Source: Deltaproteobacteria bacterium
Lineage (GTDB): Bacteria > Desulfobacterota > DSM-4660 > Desulfatiglandales > Desulfatiglandaceae
NCBI GenBank assembly: GCA_003646995.1
Contig: QMLZ01000017.1
Coordinates: 1-25,820 of the forward strand
Direction: 5' to 3'
DNA length: 25,820 nucleotides
In this document: in pieces, positions 8,995 to 17,734 of the stretch
How the letters are laid out: every line of letters begins with the position of its first letter
Position numbering within the stretch: position 1 is the stretch's first letter
Notes under the pieces: model-generated
Database searches by the model: none
Seen by the model: only the letters and a program-made list of their open reading frames with translations
Told to the model about the DNA's origin: nothing
Program-made: the position numbers and the translations under genes

Positions 8995-9516
8995 TTAACC
9001 TCCCAGGGCCTTTAAAATCGCCTTCATAAACGCAGGCAGATCATCAGGCATACGGCTTGTAATAAGGTTTCCATCCACAACCACCTCGCTGTCCACCCAG
9101 TTGGCCCCTGCGTGCACCAGATCATCCTTTATGGCAAAAAACGAGGTGACTGTTTTACCTTTTAAGACCTCAGCCGAGGCAAGCATCCACCCGGCATGGC
9201 AAATTGCAGCCACGACCCTACCGGCATCGAACATCTCTTTGACCAGCTTCACCATTGGAGGGTATCGCCGCATGTGGTCCGGGGCATACCCTCCTGGAAT
9301 GACCAGTCCATCGAACTGATCCGTTTTTACCGCCTCGGCGGCCATGTCCGCCTTGGCCTTTGTCCCTGCCTTGCCAACGTATTCCTTGGCACTTCCTGAT
9401 CCAACCGCCACCACCTCTATCCCTGCTTCCTTGAGCCGATAATATGGGTACCAGAATTCAAAGTCATTAAACATCTCTTCTACCAGGATCATCACTTTTT
9501 TCCCATCCAAAGCCAT
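8995..9516 (-). CDS. DJ-1/PfpI-family protein (173 aa)
   Basis: This is a class I glutamine amidotransferase-like protein of the DJ-1/PfpI superfamily, whose members include protease-like and glyoxalase/deglycase-type proteins. The nucleophile elbow is AAICHAGWML with C106 and H107, and an acidic partner probably sits in LVEEMFNDFE. The single-domain length of about 170 aa is typical. An in-frame TTG at 9522 exists, but the ATG at 9516 is preferred because AGGAGG lies 7 nt upstream. It is the first gene of a minus-strand set with purB and a membrane protein. The exact substrate cannot be given. Confidence 0.92.
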   Translation of the reverse strand: MALDGKKVMILVEEMFNDFEFWYPYYRLKEAGIEVVAVGSGSAKEYVGKAGTKAKADMAAEAVKTDQFDGLVIPGGYAPDHMRRYPPMVKLVKEMFDAGRVVAAICHAGWMLASAEVLKGKTVTSFFAIKDDLVHAGANWVDSEVVVDGNLITSRMPDDLPAFMKAILKALGG

Positions 9517-9713
9517 GGTCAACCCTCCTCATAAGACTATTGCTGGTCTGGAAAGTATCATCTGCGGCAGCCAACCGCACTTGGTTTTGTAACATTTTGG
9601 GTGCGACACTGGCAAGCACGTATAAGGGCAGCAGTGACTTGTGCAAATTTTCCCAAGTATGTGAGTTACTTAATAAAAGCAGGCCAAAATACTCGTGCGA
9701 TAAAATTTTTCCC

Positions 9714-9743
9714 TTGACAATTTAATAGGTTAGCCATTATAAA
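9714..9743 (+). promoter_or_regulatory. Probable promoter of the hdr operon
   Basis: TTGACA (9714-9719), an 18-nt spacer and TATAAA (9738-9743) match the sigma-70 consensus well. The box ends 67 nt before the first hdrA start codon at 9811. The remainder of the 294-nt divergent gap 9517-9810 shows no gene; further TTGAC copies near 9758 and 9776 might be alternative boxes or chance. Confidence 0.65.
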
Positions 9744-9810
9744 GCACTCTGCTTTTAGTTGACCTATCCGTTAATTTTTGACCAAATGTTTTAATCAGAT
9801 CGAGGCGGTT

Positions 9811-12800
9811 ATGAACACAAAAAACTCCCTGGTAGGGTCTGTGTGTGTAATTGGCGGTGGAATAGCAGGGATGCAGTCTGCCCTTGATTTGGCCGATGCA
9901 GGATACTTCGTCTACCTCATAGAGAAAACGCCTGCCATCGGCGGGGTCATGGCCCAGCTTGATAAGACCTTTCCCACCAACGATTGTGCAATGTGAATTC
10001 TCTCACCCAAGCTGGTCGAGGTCGGCCGGCACCTTAACATAGAACTCATCACACTTTCCGAGGTGGTTTCTGTCAGTGGCGAAGCTGGCAATTTCCAGGT
10101 GGAAGTCCTCAAGCACCCCAGGTTTGTTGATATGGACAAATGTATCGCGTGCGGTATGTGCGCGGAAAAATGCCCCAGGAAGGTGGACGATGAATACAAC
10201 GAGGGGCTTGCCAAAAGAAAGGCTGCTTATGTCCCTTACGCCCAGGCGGTTCCCCTTAAGTTCGCCATAGACAAAGAAAACTGCATATATTTTCAAAAGG
10301 GTAAATGCCGGGCCTGTGAAAAATTTTGTCCGGCTGGTGCCATTAATTTTGAAGAGAAAGAGCAGCGCCTTACCCTCAACGTAGGAGCAATCATTCTTGC
10401 CCCTGGTTTCGAAGAATTTGACCCTGTCCAGTACGACACATACAATTACACCACCTTTGCCAATGTAGTGACAAGCACGGAATTTGAGAGGATTTTGAGC
10501 TCTACGGGCCCGTTCCAGGGGCATCTGAAAAGGCCCTCTGATCAAAAGGCACCCCAAAAGATCGCGTGGCTGCAATGTGTGGGCTCGAGAGACATCAATA
10601 GGTGCGACAATCCCTACTGCTCCTCGGTGTGCTGCATGTACGCTGTGAAGGAGGCCGTTATAGCCAAAGAGCACTCGGATGTGGAGCTTGATACCGCAAT
10701 CTTTTTCATGGACATGCGTACATATGGCAAAGACTTTGAAAAATATTACAACAGGGCCAAGGAGGAGCAAGGGGTTCGCTTTGTCAGATCCCGAATACAC
10801 TCTATAGAGGAGGACCCCGAGACCAAGGACCTGGTGCTACAATACGTAGATGAGAAGGGAAACCTTCAGGCAGAGGTATTTGACCTGGTGGTTCTTTCAG
10901 TGGGCCTTACTACTCCAAAGTCACTCATAGAGCTGTCAGGAAAGATAGGAATCGCCCTTGATCAGGACAATTTTGTGCAGACGTCCTGCTTTAGGCCCGT
11001 GGAAACCTCAAAACCAGGTGTTTACGTATGCGGGGCATTTCAGGAGCCAAAGGATATCCCGTATTCCGTTATGGAGGCAAGTGCTGCGGCCTGCGAGGCC
11101 AAGGCCTCCCTAGCCGAGGCGCGTGGAACCCTGGTTAAGGAAAAGACCTATCCACCTGAAAGGGATGTGTCCAAAGAGCCTCCTCGCATAGGGGTTTTCG
11201 TGTGCAACTGTGGAACAAACATCGGTGGAATAGTCAATGTGCCTGAAGTGGCCGAGTATGCCAGGACATTGCCCGGTGTGGTGTATGTAGAGGAAAACCT
11301 TTTTACATGTTCCCAGGACACCCAGGACAAGATGAAGGAGGTGATCCAGCGCGAAAACCTAAACAGGGTGGTTGTGGCCGCCTGTACGCCAAGGACCCAT
11401 GAGCCATTATTCCAAGAGACCCTGCGCGATGCCGGATTAAACAAATACCTATTTGAGATGGCAAACATTCGAAATCAGTGCTCATGGGTGCATAGCAAAG
11501 AAAAGGAGGCCGCCACGGAAAAGGCAAAGGACCTGGTGCGCATGGCCGTGGCTCGGGCCCAGCTTATTAGACCTTTACCCCAGCCCACTGTCCCAGTTGA
11601 ACCCAAGGCACTTATAATAGGGGGCGGGATCAGTGGAATGGCTGCCGCCCTAGGGCTGGCTGAACAGGGATTCAAGGCATATATTGTGGAACAAAGCGAC
11701 CAATTAGGTGGCAACGCACTGCTACTCGCTGAAACCTGGCAGGGCGACGAGGTGCCGGTCCAACTGGGTGAAATGGTAAAGCAGGTTCAGGATCATCCCC
11801 TTATTGAGGTATACACCGGGGCTTCTATAAAGGAATCGACTGGATTTATAGGTAATTTCAAGACGGTCATCACCCAGGACGGGAAAGATACCGAGGTGGA
11901 GCACGGTGCTATAATAATCGCCGTGGGTGCCGAGGAGTATAAGCCCGAGGAGTATCTTTATGGCCAGCATCCAAAGGTTATGACCCACCTGGAATTTGAT
12001 TCTGCTCTCAAGGAATCGGACGAGAGGATTAAGAGTGCCAAAACCGCTGTCTTTATTCAGTGTGTGGGATCAAGGATACCTGAAAGGCCGTATTGCTCTA
12101 AGGTGTGCTGCACCCACAGTATACGTTCCGCCCTTGCGCTCAAAGAGATGAATCCGGACATGGATGTCTTCATTCTTTACAGGGATATTCGCACTTATGG
12201 ACAAAGGGAGGAGATTTACCGCGAGGCTCGCAGCAAAGGGGTAATATTTATAAGGTATGACTTGGAAAGTAAGCCCCAGGTTTCATCGGAGGGCGATGGC
12301 ATCTCCATCGAGTGCCTGGATCCGATACTGGATAGGAAAATAAAGATTGAGGCCGATATTCTTGTGCTGGCTTCTGCCATTGTGCCACGCAGCAACGAGC
12401 ATATTGCGCAGCTATTTAAGCTCTCGCTTAATGAGGATGGATTTTTCATGGAGGCCCACGCCAAGCTGAGGCCAGTGGATTTTGCAACGGACGGGATTTT
12501 CTTGGCAGGGATGGCTCATTATCCCAAACCCATTGAGGAAAGTATCGCCCAGGCAAAGGCAGCGGCCTCGAGGGCCTCTGTGGCGCTGTCAAAGGACCAG
12601 ATTACAGCGGAAGGCGTGGTCTCTCATGTGGATGAGGTCATGTGCAGGGGGTGCGGGAAATGCGTGGAGGCCTGCCCGTTTGGCGCTGTTAACCTTGTGG
12701 AAAGGGATGACGGCAAGACAGTGGCCAGGGTTCAGGAGGCGCTGTGTAAGGGCTGCGGGGTGTGTGCTGTGGTATGTCCTACTAGTGCTGCCACGGTTTT

Positions 12801-12855
12801 CCACTTTGAAGATGCAGAAGTCCTCACGATGGTAGAGGCTGCCCTTAAAGGTTGA
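9811..12855 (+). CDS. hdrA: Selenocysteine-containing double HdrA (1014 aa, UGA at 9994)
   Basis: This is a flavin and iron-sulfur protein of the heterodisulfide reductase A family, the electron-bifurcating hub of Hdr complexes. The ATG at 9811 follows GAGG by 5 nt. Front half: an FAD-binding fold with VIGGGIAGM (13-21), then FPTNDCAM followed by in-frame UGA as residue 62, then ILSPK. Family members have Cys there, near the flavin and a [4Fe-4S] cluster. Two clusters follow (C111, C114, C117, C121 and C158, C166, C169, C173). The back half, from about 457, repeats an archaeal-type Hdr[12 protein letters not shown] domain, second flavin fold near 600, and C-terminal ferredoxin motifs (C945-C955, C979-C989). 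Reading UGA as stop would leave a meaningless 61-aa stub followed by an ORF that continues the HdrA fold without a break. Confidence 0.95.
10011..10030 (+). promoter_or_regulatory. Predicted bacterial SECIS hairpin in the first hdrA
   Basis: GCTGGTC (10011-10017) pairs with GGCCGGC (10024-10030) in seven base pairs, two of them G:U. The 6-nt loop is GAGGTC. The stem begins 14 nt after the UGA at 9994-9996. A short hairpin with GG in the apical loop just 3' of UGA is the known pattern for SelB binding, and the GGUC resembles that of the E. coli fdhF element. Confidence 0.65.
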
Positions 12856-12870
12856 TAGGAGTCTGAAATT

Positions 12871-13290
12871 ATGTCCGAAGAATTTGACCCAAAAATCGTG
12901 GTGTTTGCATGTAACTGGTGTGCCTATTCTGCTGCTGACCTGGCGGGCGTCAGTCGGCTGCAGTATCCGCCGAACCTCAGGATTATCCGTGTGATGTGTT
13001 CGGGAAGAGTGAACCCCAATTTCATCTTGAAGGCCTTTGAGAACGGGGCTGATGGCGTCATGGTGGCCGGGTGACACATCGGGGACTGCCATTACCTGGA
13101 TGGTAATGTAAAGGCAGAGGGCATGTTTAAAATGGCCAAGGAGCTTGTAAGTATACTGGGCATAGACCAAGACAGGCTGAGGCTGGAATGGGTCTCTTCC
13201 GCCGAAGGCGGGAGGTTCGCTGAGCTGGCCACAGAATTTACGGAGCAAATAAGGAAACTTGGCCCCTCTAAACTGAAACAGGCGGCCTGA
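12871..13290 (+). CDS. mvhD: Selenocysteine-containing MvhD-family protein (139 aa, UGA at 13072)
   Basis: This is a small iron-sulfur protein of the MvhD/FlpD/VhuD family, which links an electron donor (hydrogenase, formate dehydrogenase or other) to HdrA. AGGAG lies 9 nt before the ATG at 12871. The first cysteine motif is [13 protein letters not shown] (C14, C17); C43 sits in MCSGR. Residue 68 is encoded by UGA within AG-U-HIGDCHY, where Cys-type relatives, including the second copy in this operon, have Cys. Archaeal VhuD proteins are known to use selenocysteine in this family. The full length of 139 aa matches the usual 130-145. Treating UGA as stop would delete the conserved GDCHY half. 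The terminal TGA at 13288 is a true stop, with TAG four codons later. Confidence 0.95.
13086..13117 (+). promoter_or_regulatory. Predicted bacterial SECIS hairpin in the first mvhD
   Basis: CATTACC (13090-13096) pairs perfectly with GGTAATG (13102-13108) around the 5-nt loop TGGAT. An outer CTGC (13086-13089) pairs with GCAG (13114-13117) across a 5-nt bulge. The element starts 11 nt after the UGA at 13072-13074 and has GG in the apical loop. It is the most stable-looking of the four elements. Confidence 0.75.
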
Positions 13291-13321
13291 GAGGGCCTAT
13301 AGACCATGTTGAGGCGAGGTC

Positions 13322-14440
13322 ATGGCTGAAATAGGAGAACTGATTGAAATAACTAACACCTACTTTTGTCTCGACTGTGGCGTGTGCACGGGCAGTTGCC
13401 CCGTGGCCAGGGTCTTCACCGATTTTTCGCCCAGGCAGATTATTGAAAGATGCTTGTATGAAATCGAGGATCTCTCGGACGAAAACATCTGGAGTTGCCT
13501 GACGTGTGCACAATGCAGCGTCCGGTGCCCGGCCAATATTGATTTCCCTGAATTCATTCGCCTAATCCGTGATGAGGCCCACAGCAAGGGGTACAAGGGT
13601 ACCCTTACCCACAATGGAATGCTTCACACCATATGGTCTCTTCAGACCATGGATATCAGCCAGAACAGGACCTTCTGGGTAGGGGACGGAAAAATCAGTG
13701 AGAAAGGGGACGTGTTCTATTTTGTGGGTTGCAGACCTTATTTCGACGTGATCTTCAGGGACATAAATGCGGGGTCTGTTGAGAACTGCAAAAATATCTT
13801 GAAGATACTAAATACCTCGGGCATTGAGCCGGTGGTCAGCAATGATGAAAGATGCTGTGGACACGACGCCCTATGGAATGGAGACGAAGAAACATTCAAG
13901 AAGTTGGCGGAGATTAATATCGAAATCATAAGGGCATCTGGCGCCAAGAAAGTGGTTTTCAGTTGCCCAGAAGGATATCTTACTTTCAAGGAATTTTACC
14001 CAAGGTATTTTGGCGACCTTGGCTTTGAACCTGTTCATATCATTGACCTTTTACGCGAGAAGATCGCTGATGGGGCCCTGGAGCTCTCAGAGTTTCCCGA
14101 GGTGGTGACCTATCATGACCCGTGTCGGCTGGGGAGGTTATCGGGAATATTTGAGCCGCCTAGGGAACTCATAAGGTCCATACCTGGCATTGAACTAAGG
14201 GAAATGCCGAGGTCCAAGGAAAACGGGGTATGTTGCGGCACCAGCGGATGGATAAACTGCTCTAGCTGCTCAAAGGAGATCCAGGTGGAGCGACTGGCGG
14301 AGGCATCCGCAACAGGCGCTTCAACCCTGGTAACGGCATGTCCCAAGTGCCAAATCCATTTCAGGTGTGCGAAATCGGCATTTGACCTTGATATCGAGAT
14401 AATGGACCTGTACGACCTCATTTCTGAACACCTGAAGTGA
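13322..14440 (+). CDS. HdrC-HdrB fusion, HdrD-like Fe-S oxidoreductase (372 aa)
   Basis: This protein would accept electrons from HdrA and reduce (or oxidise) a disulfide-type or other acceptor. The N-terminal HdrC-like part has two [4Fe-4S] motifs (C16, C19, C22, C26 and C59, C62, C65, C69). The C-terminal HdrB-like part has two CCG domains: the first with FVGCRPY, RCCGHD and SCPEGY, the second with HDPCRLG, VCCGTSG and ACPKC. The first domain ends Cys-Pro-Glu-Gly and so lacks the final Cys of CXXC; the second appears complete and also has an extra CSSC. The arrangement is like HdrD and the BamD-type proteins. There is no membrane segment, so it is cytoplasmic. GAGG precedes the ATG by 7 nt, and the gene starts 31 nt after mvhD. 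Confidence 0.92.
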   Translation: MAEIGELIEITNTYFCLDCGVCTGSCPVARVFTDFSPRQIIERCLYEIEDLSDENIWSCLTCAQCSVRCPANIDFPEFIRLIRDEAHSKGYKGTLTHNGMLHTIWSLQTMDISQNRTFWVGDGKISEKGDVFYFVGCRPYFDVIFRDINAGSVENCKNILKILNTSGIEPVVSNDERCCGHDALWNGDEETFKKLAEINIEIIRASGAKKVVFSCPEGYLTFKEFYPRYFGDLGFEPVHIIDLLREKIADGALELSEFPEVVTYHDPCRLGRLSGIFEPPRELIRSIPGIELREMPRSKENGVCCGTSGWINCSSCSKEIQVERLAEASATGASTLVTACPKCQIHFRCAKSAFDLDIEIMDLYDLISEHLK

Positions 14441-14494
14441 TCAACATTTTATTCTTGAGTGCGCTCGAGCACCAAGGTTTGGAGGGTTAGAACC

Positions 14495-16036
14495 GTGAGT
14501 AACGAAGTATTAGTAATAGGCGGAGGCATCGCAGGTATCCAGTCCTCGTTGGACTTGGCAGATATGGGCATCAAGGTCCACCTGGTGGAGAAGCTGCCAA
14601 GCATCGGGGGCAAGATGGCCCAGCTTGACAAGACATTCCCCACCAATGACTGTGCCATCTGAATACTTTCGCCCAAGATGCTGGATGTCGGTCGACATCC
14701 CAACATTAACCTGATGGCATATAGCGAAGTTGAGAAGGTGGAAGGCAGCATGGGGGCCTTCAAGGTAACGGTGCGGAAAAAGGCCCGTTACGTGGAAGAG
14801 GACAAGTGTACCGGGTGCGGCGCATGCGAAGAAAAGTGCCCGACCATAGTTCCCGATGCATTCAACGAAGGACTGGGGACCAGGAAGGCCATATATGCCT
14901 ATTTTGCTCAGGGTATTCCCTCCACCAGGACCATCGATCCAGACCACTGCAGACAACTGAACGGCAAGAAATGCGGAATTTGTAAGAAAACATGCCAGGC
15001 CGAGGCCATAAACTTCGACCAAAAGGATCAAATTCTTGAGCTTGACGTGGCGGCCATTATTGTAGCAGCAGGATATGATGTGTTTGATCCTTCGCACATA
15101 CCTGAATACCGGTATAGTGAAATTCCAAACGTAGTTACTGCTATTGAATTTGAAAGGCTCCTGAGTGCAAGCGGCCCTACTGATGGCCATGTTTACCGCC
15201 CGTCAGACATAGCAGCAAAGGCAAAGATAGAGGAATTGGAAAAGAAGCTAAACAAGGCGAGCAAGACTCTCAAGAGATACGAAGAAAAGTTTGGCGAGAC
15301 AAGCGAGGACTTTTACAAGAAGTTTCAGAGTGGAGAGTTATCAGATGATGAAGAAAGGAAAAAGTGGGCCGCAAAGTATGAAGAATACCTGGGGATAAGT
15401 GGGCCACTGGCCGAATTGAAGAAGCAAGCCGAGGGGTTTTCCTCGGCAAAGAGGCTTGCATTTATCCAATGTGTGGGCTCACGGGATTTTCGTTTTTACC
15501 CGTTTTGCTCTGGGTATTGCTGCATGCACTCCATAAAGGAGGCCATAATAGCCCATGAACACGAGCCAGAAACTACATCGGCCATTTTTGGAATGGACAT
15601 TCGGGCGGTGGGAAAGGGCTTCGAGGAGTACAGGGTTCGCGGTGGAAATCAATCCGGTATAACGTATGTGCGGGGTAGGGTTGCCGAGATAATGGAAGGG
15701 GAGAACCACAATCCCATTGTCATCTATGAAGATACAAGGGAACGGAAGGTAAAGAGACAGGAATTTGATATGGTGATACTGGCCACTGCCTGTGCACCGA
15801 CCAAGGGTCTGCCCAGCTTGGCTAAGATCCTGGGTATAGAGCTGGATGATTATGGATTTGTCAAGACCAACCCGGTTTCTCCTGTTGACACAACAGTGCC
15901 GGGAATTTACGTGTGCGGTTGCGCCGAATCGCCCATGGACGTACCCGAGTCTGTTGCGCAGGCTTCAAGCGCTGCAGAACGGGCAGCAGAAGTCATTTCT
16001 TTACAATCTTTAAACAAGGAGAGTGCCGTTGCCTGA
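14495..16036 (+). CDS. hdrA: Selenocysteine-containing HdrA, front-half type (513 aa, UGA at 14660)
   Basis: This is the second HdrA flavoprotein of the operon, collinear with the first half of the gene at 9811. The GTG at 14495 has GGAGG upstream. Features in order: [10 protein letters not shown] flavin motif near the N-terminus, TFPTNDCAI, then in-frame UGA as residue 56, then [14 protein letters not shown]. The distance from this residue to the next cluster (C105, C108, C111, C115) is 49 residues, identical to the first HdrA. A second cluster motif (CGICKKTCQ) and QCVGSRD follow. Unlike the first copy, it carries about 70 extra Lys/Glu-rich residues (about 240-315) that look like a coiled coil, placed before QCVGSRD. 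The matching back half is in the next gene, which overlaps this one by 8 nt. Confidence 0.95.
14683..14700 (+). promoter_or_regulatory. Predicted bacterial SECIS hairpin in the second hdrA
   Basis: GGATGTC (14683-14689) pairs perfectly with GACATCC (14694-14700) around the tetraloop GGTC. The outer ATG/CAT triplets (14678-14680 and 14704-14706) may extend the stem. It begins 20 nt after the UGA at 14660-14662. The GGTC loop matches the loop of the first hdrA element although the stems are placed two codons apart in the aligned proteins. Confidence 0.65.
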
Positions 16037-17717
16037 AAAAAAGGATGAAGAACTCAGAATAGGTGTATTCCTTTGCCACTGCGGTTCAAACATCGCGGGG
16101 TATTTGGACATGGAGGCACTCGAGGAATTTACAAAGACACTGCCCCATGTCGTGTTTGTCCAACGAAATCTTTACACCTGTTCAGAGGGCGGAATAAACG
16201 AGATTAAGAAAGGAATAGTTGAGCAAAACTTGAACCGCGTGGTAGTGGCATCCTGCACGCCAAGGACCCACGAGCCTTTGTTCAGGAACTCGTGCGCTGA
16301 GGTGGGGCTGAATCCTTATCTTTTCGAGATGGTGAACATCCGTGACCAGTGTTCTTGGGTTCATATGCAGGAGAAGGAAGAGGCTACTGAAAAGGCCAAG
16401 GATCTGATCCGCATGGGAGTTGCCAAGGCGGCCCTTCTCCAGCCTCAGGAACCCATAATGTCGGAAGTAACTACCAGGGCGCTGGTGCTGGGAGGTGGGA
16501 TTGCGGGCATGACCGCTGCCCTTGCACTGGCTGACCGCGGTTACGAGGTTGTCATAGTTGAAAGGCAGGACAGGCTTGGCGGTATGTTGAACAGTATCAA
16601 CAAGCTGGGTCCGTCCATGAGAAGTGCAGAGGATCTAGTATCCGAGAAGAAAAAGGCCATAGAGGAGCATCCCAAGATTACGGTGTTCACCGGCTCCGAG
16701 GTGTCCGCGGTCAAAGGATTCATAGGCAAATACCAGGTGGACGTTCGGACAGATACAGGGACCAAGAATATTGACATAGGTGTGATTCTCGTTGCCACGG
16801 GAGCAAGTGTATTCAGCCCCAAGGGATTGTATGGTTATGATGGTAAGCGGGTCATTACCCAATTCGAATTGGAAGAAATCATGAAAAAGGGCCTTGATCC
16901 CTCCATCAGGAATGTGGTGATGATCCAGTGCGTGGGGTCGAGGGACGAAGAGAGACCTTATTGTTCCCGCATATGCTGCCAGGTAGCTGTGAAAAATGCC
17001 ATTCTTATTAGGGAACAGAACCCAGAGGCACGAGTAAGCATATTGTACCGAGATATGCAGATGTACGGCGTGGAGAACGAGGAAATGCTCCGGACCTCAA
17101 AGGCCCGGGGGGTCCGCTATATTAATTATTCACCGGAAAACCCACCAAAGGTGGAAGAAGATAAGGTGAGGGTGTATCACCCACTGCTGGGCGAAGAGCT
17201 GGAACTTCCCGCGGACCTGGTGGTTTTGGCCACGCCCCTTGTGGCTCGAGAAGATACTCATGATTTGTCACAACTTCTCAGGGTGTCCATTGATGAAAAT
17301 GGGTTTTACCTTGAGGCGCACGTCAAGCTCAGGCCCTTGGACTTTGCAACGGACGGAATCTTTTTGTGCGGGAACGCCAGGTACCCCGCCAATGTACGAG
17401 AGGTAGTGGCCCAAGCCCTAGGGGCTGCCTCGAGGGCATCCATTCCCTTGAGCAAAGGGTCGGTTGTGGTGGAGCCAATCATCTCGGTCCTTGCCAACGA
17501 GGATGCGTGCCGAGGATGCGGCCTTTGTGTTGCATTGTGCCCTTATGGGGCGCTAGAGATAAGGCGAACGGAAAAGGGGAGAAAGGTTCACGTCATAGAT
17601 GTTGCGTGCAAGGGTTGCGGCGTGTGTGCAGCCACTTGTTATCAGCATGCTTTGACCATCAACTCTTTCACGGATGAGCAAGTAACAGCCCAGATTGAGG
17701 CGTTCCTGGGCGGATGA
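16029..17717 (+). CDS. hdrA: HdrA, back-half (archaeal-type) protein without selenocysteine (562 aa)
   Basis: This HdrA-family flavoprotein is collinear with residues 457-1014 of the fused gene at 9811. The N-terminal domain begins IGVFLCHCGSNIAG and contains [12 protein letters not shown] and DQCSWVH. An FAD fold follows (VLGGGIAGMTAA, about residue 150) with QCVGSRDEERPYC and RICC. The C-terminus has two ferredoxin motifs (CRGCGLCVALCP and [11 protein letters not shown]). The segment after the flavin motif has no Cys or Sec equivalent to the front-half site. The start is probably TTG at 16029, because AAGGAG (16016-16021) is 7 nt upstream; the GTG at 16023 is too close. It overlaps the previous gene by 8 nt, so translation is likely coupled and the two products probably form one functional HdrA. 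Confidence 0.92.
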   Translation: MPEKKDEELRIGVFLCHCGSNIAGYLDMEALEEFTKTLPHVVFVQRNLYTCSEGGINEIKKGIVEQNLNRVVVASCTPRTHEPLFRNSCAEVGLNPYLFEMVNIRDQCSWVHMQEKEEATEKAKDLIRMGVAKAALLQPQEPIMSEVTTRALVLGGGIAGMTAALALADRGYEVVIVERQDRLGGMLNSINKLGPSMRSAEDLVSEKKKAIEEHPKITVFTGSEVSAVKGFIGKYQVDVRTDTGTKNIDIGVILVATGASVFSPKGLYGYDGKRVITQFELEEIMKKGLDPSIRNVVMIQCVGSRDEERPYCSRICCQVAVKNAILIREQNPEARVSILYRDMQMYGVENEEMLRTSKARGVRYINYSPENPPKVEEDKVRVYHPLLGEELELPADLVVLATPLVAREDTHDLSQLLRVSIDENGFYLEAHVKLRPLDFATDGIFLCGNARYPANVREVVAQALGAASRASIPLSKGSVVVEPIISVLANEDACRGCGLCVALCPYGALEIRRTEKGRKVHVIDVACKGCGVCAATCYQHALTINSFTDEQVTAQIEAFLGG

Positions 17718-17734
17718 AGTGAGGAGGTCTTCCA

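Noticed and set aside
10003..10800. A 265-codon minus-strand frame inside hdrA-1, and similar ones at 12589-13248 and 14510-15190
   Set aside because: They lie antisense to strongly supported Fe-S/flavin protein genes, have unlikely composition (rich in Cys, His and Tyr runs that mirror the sense strand) and no start signals.
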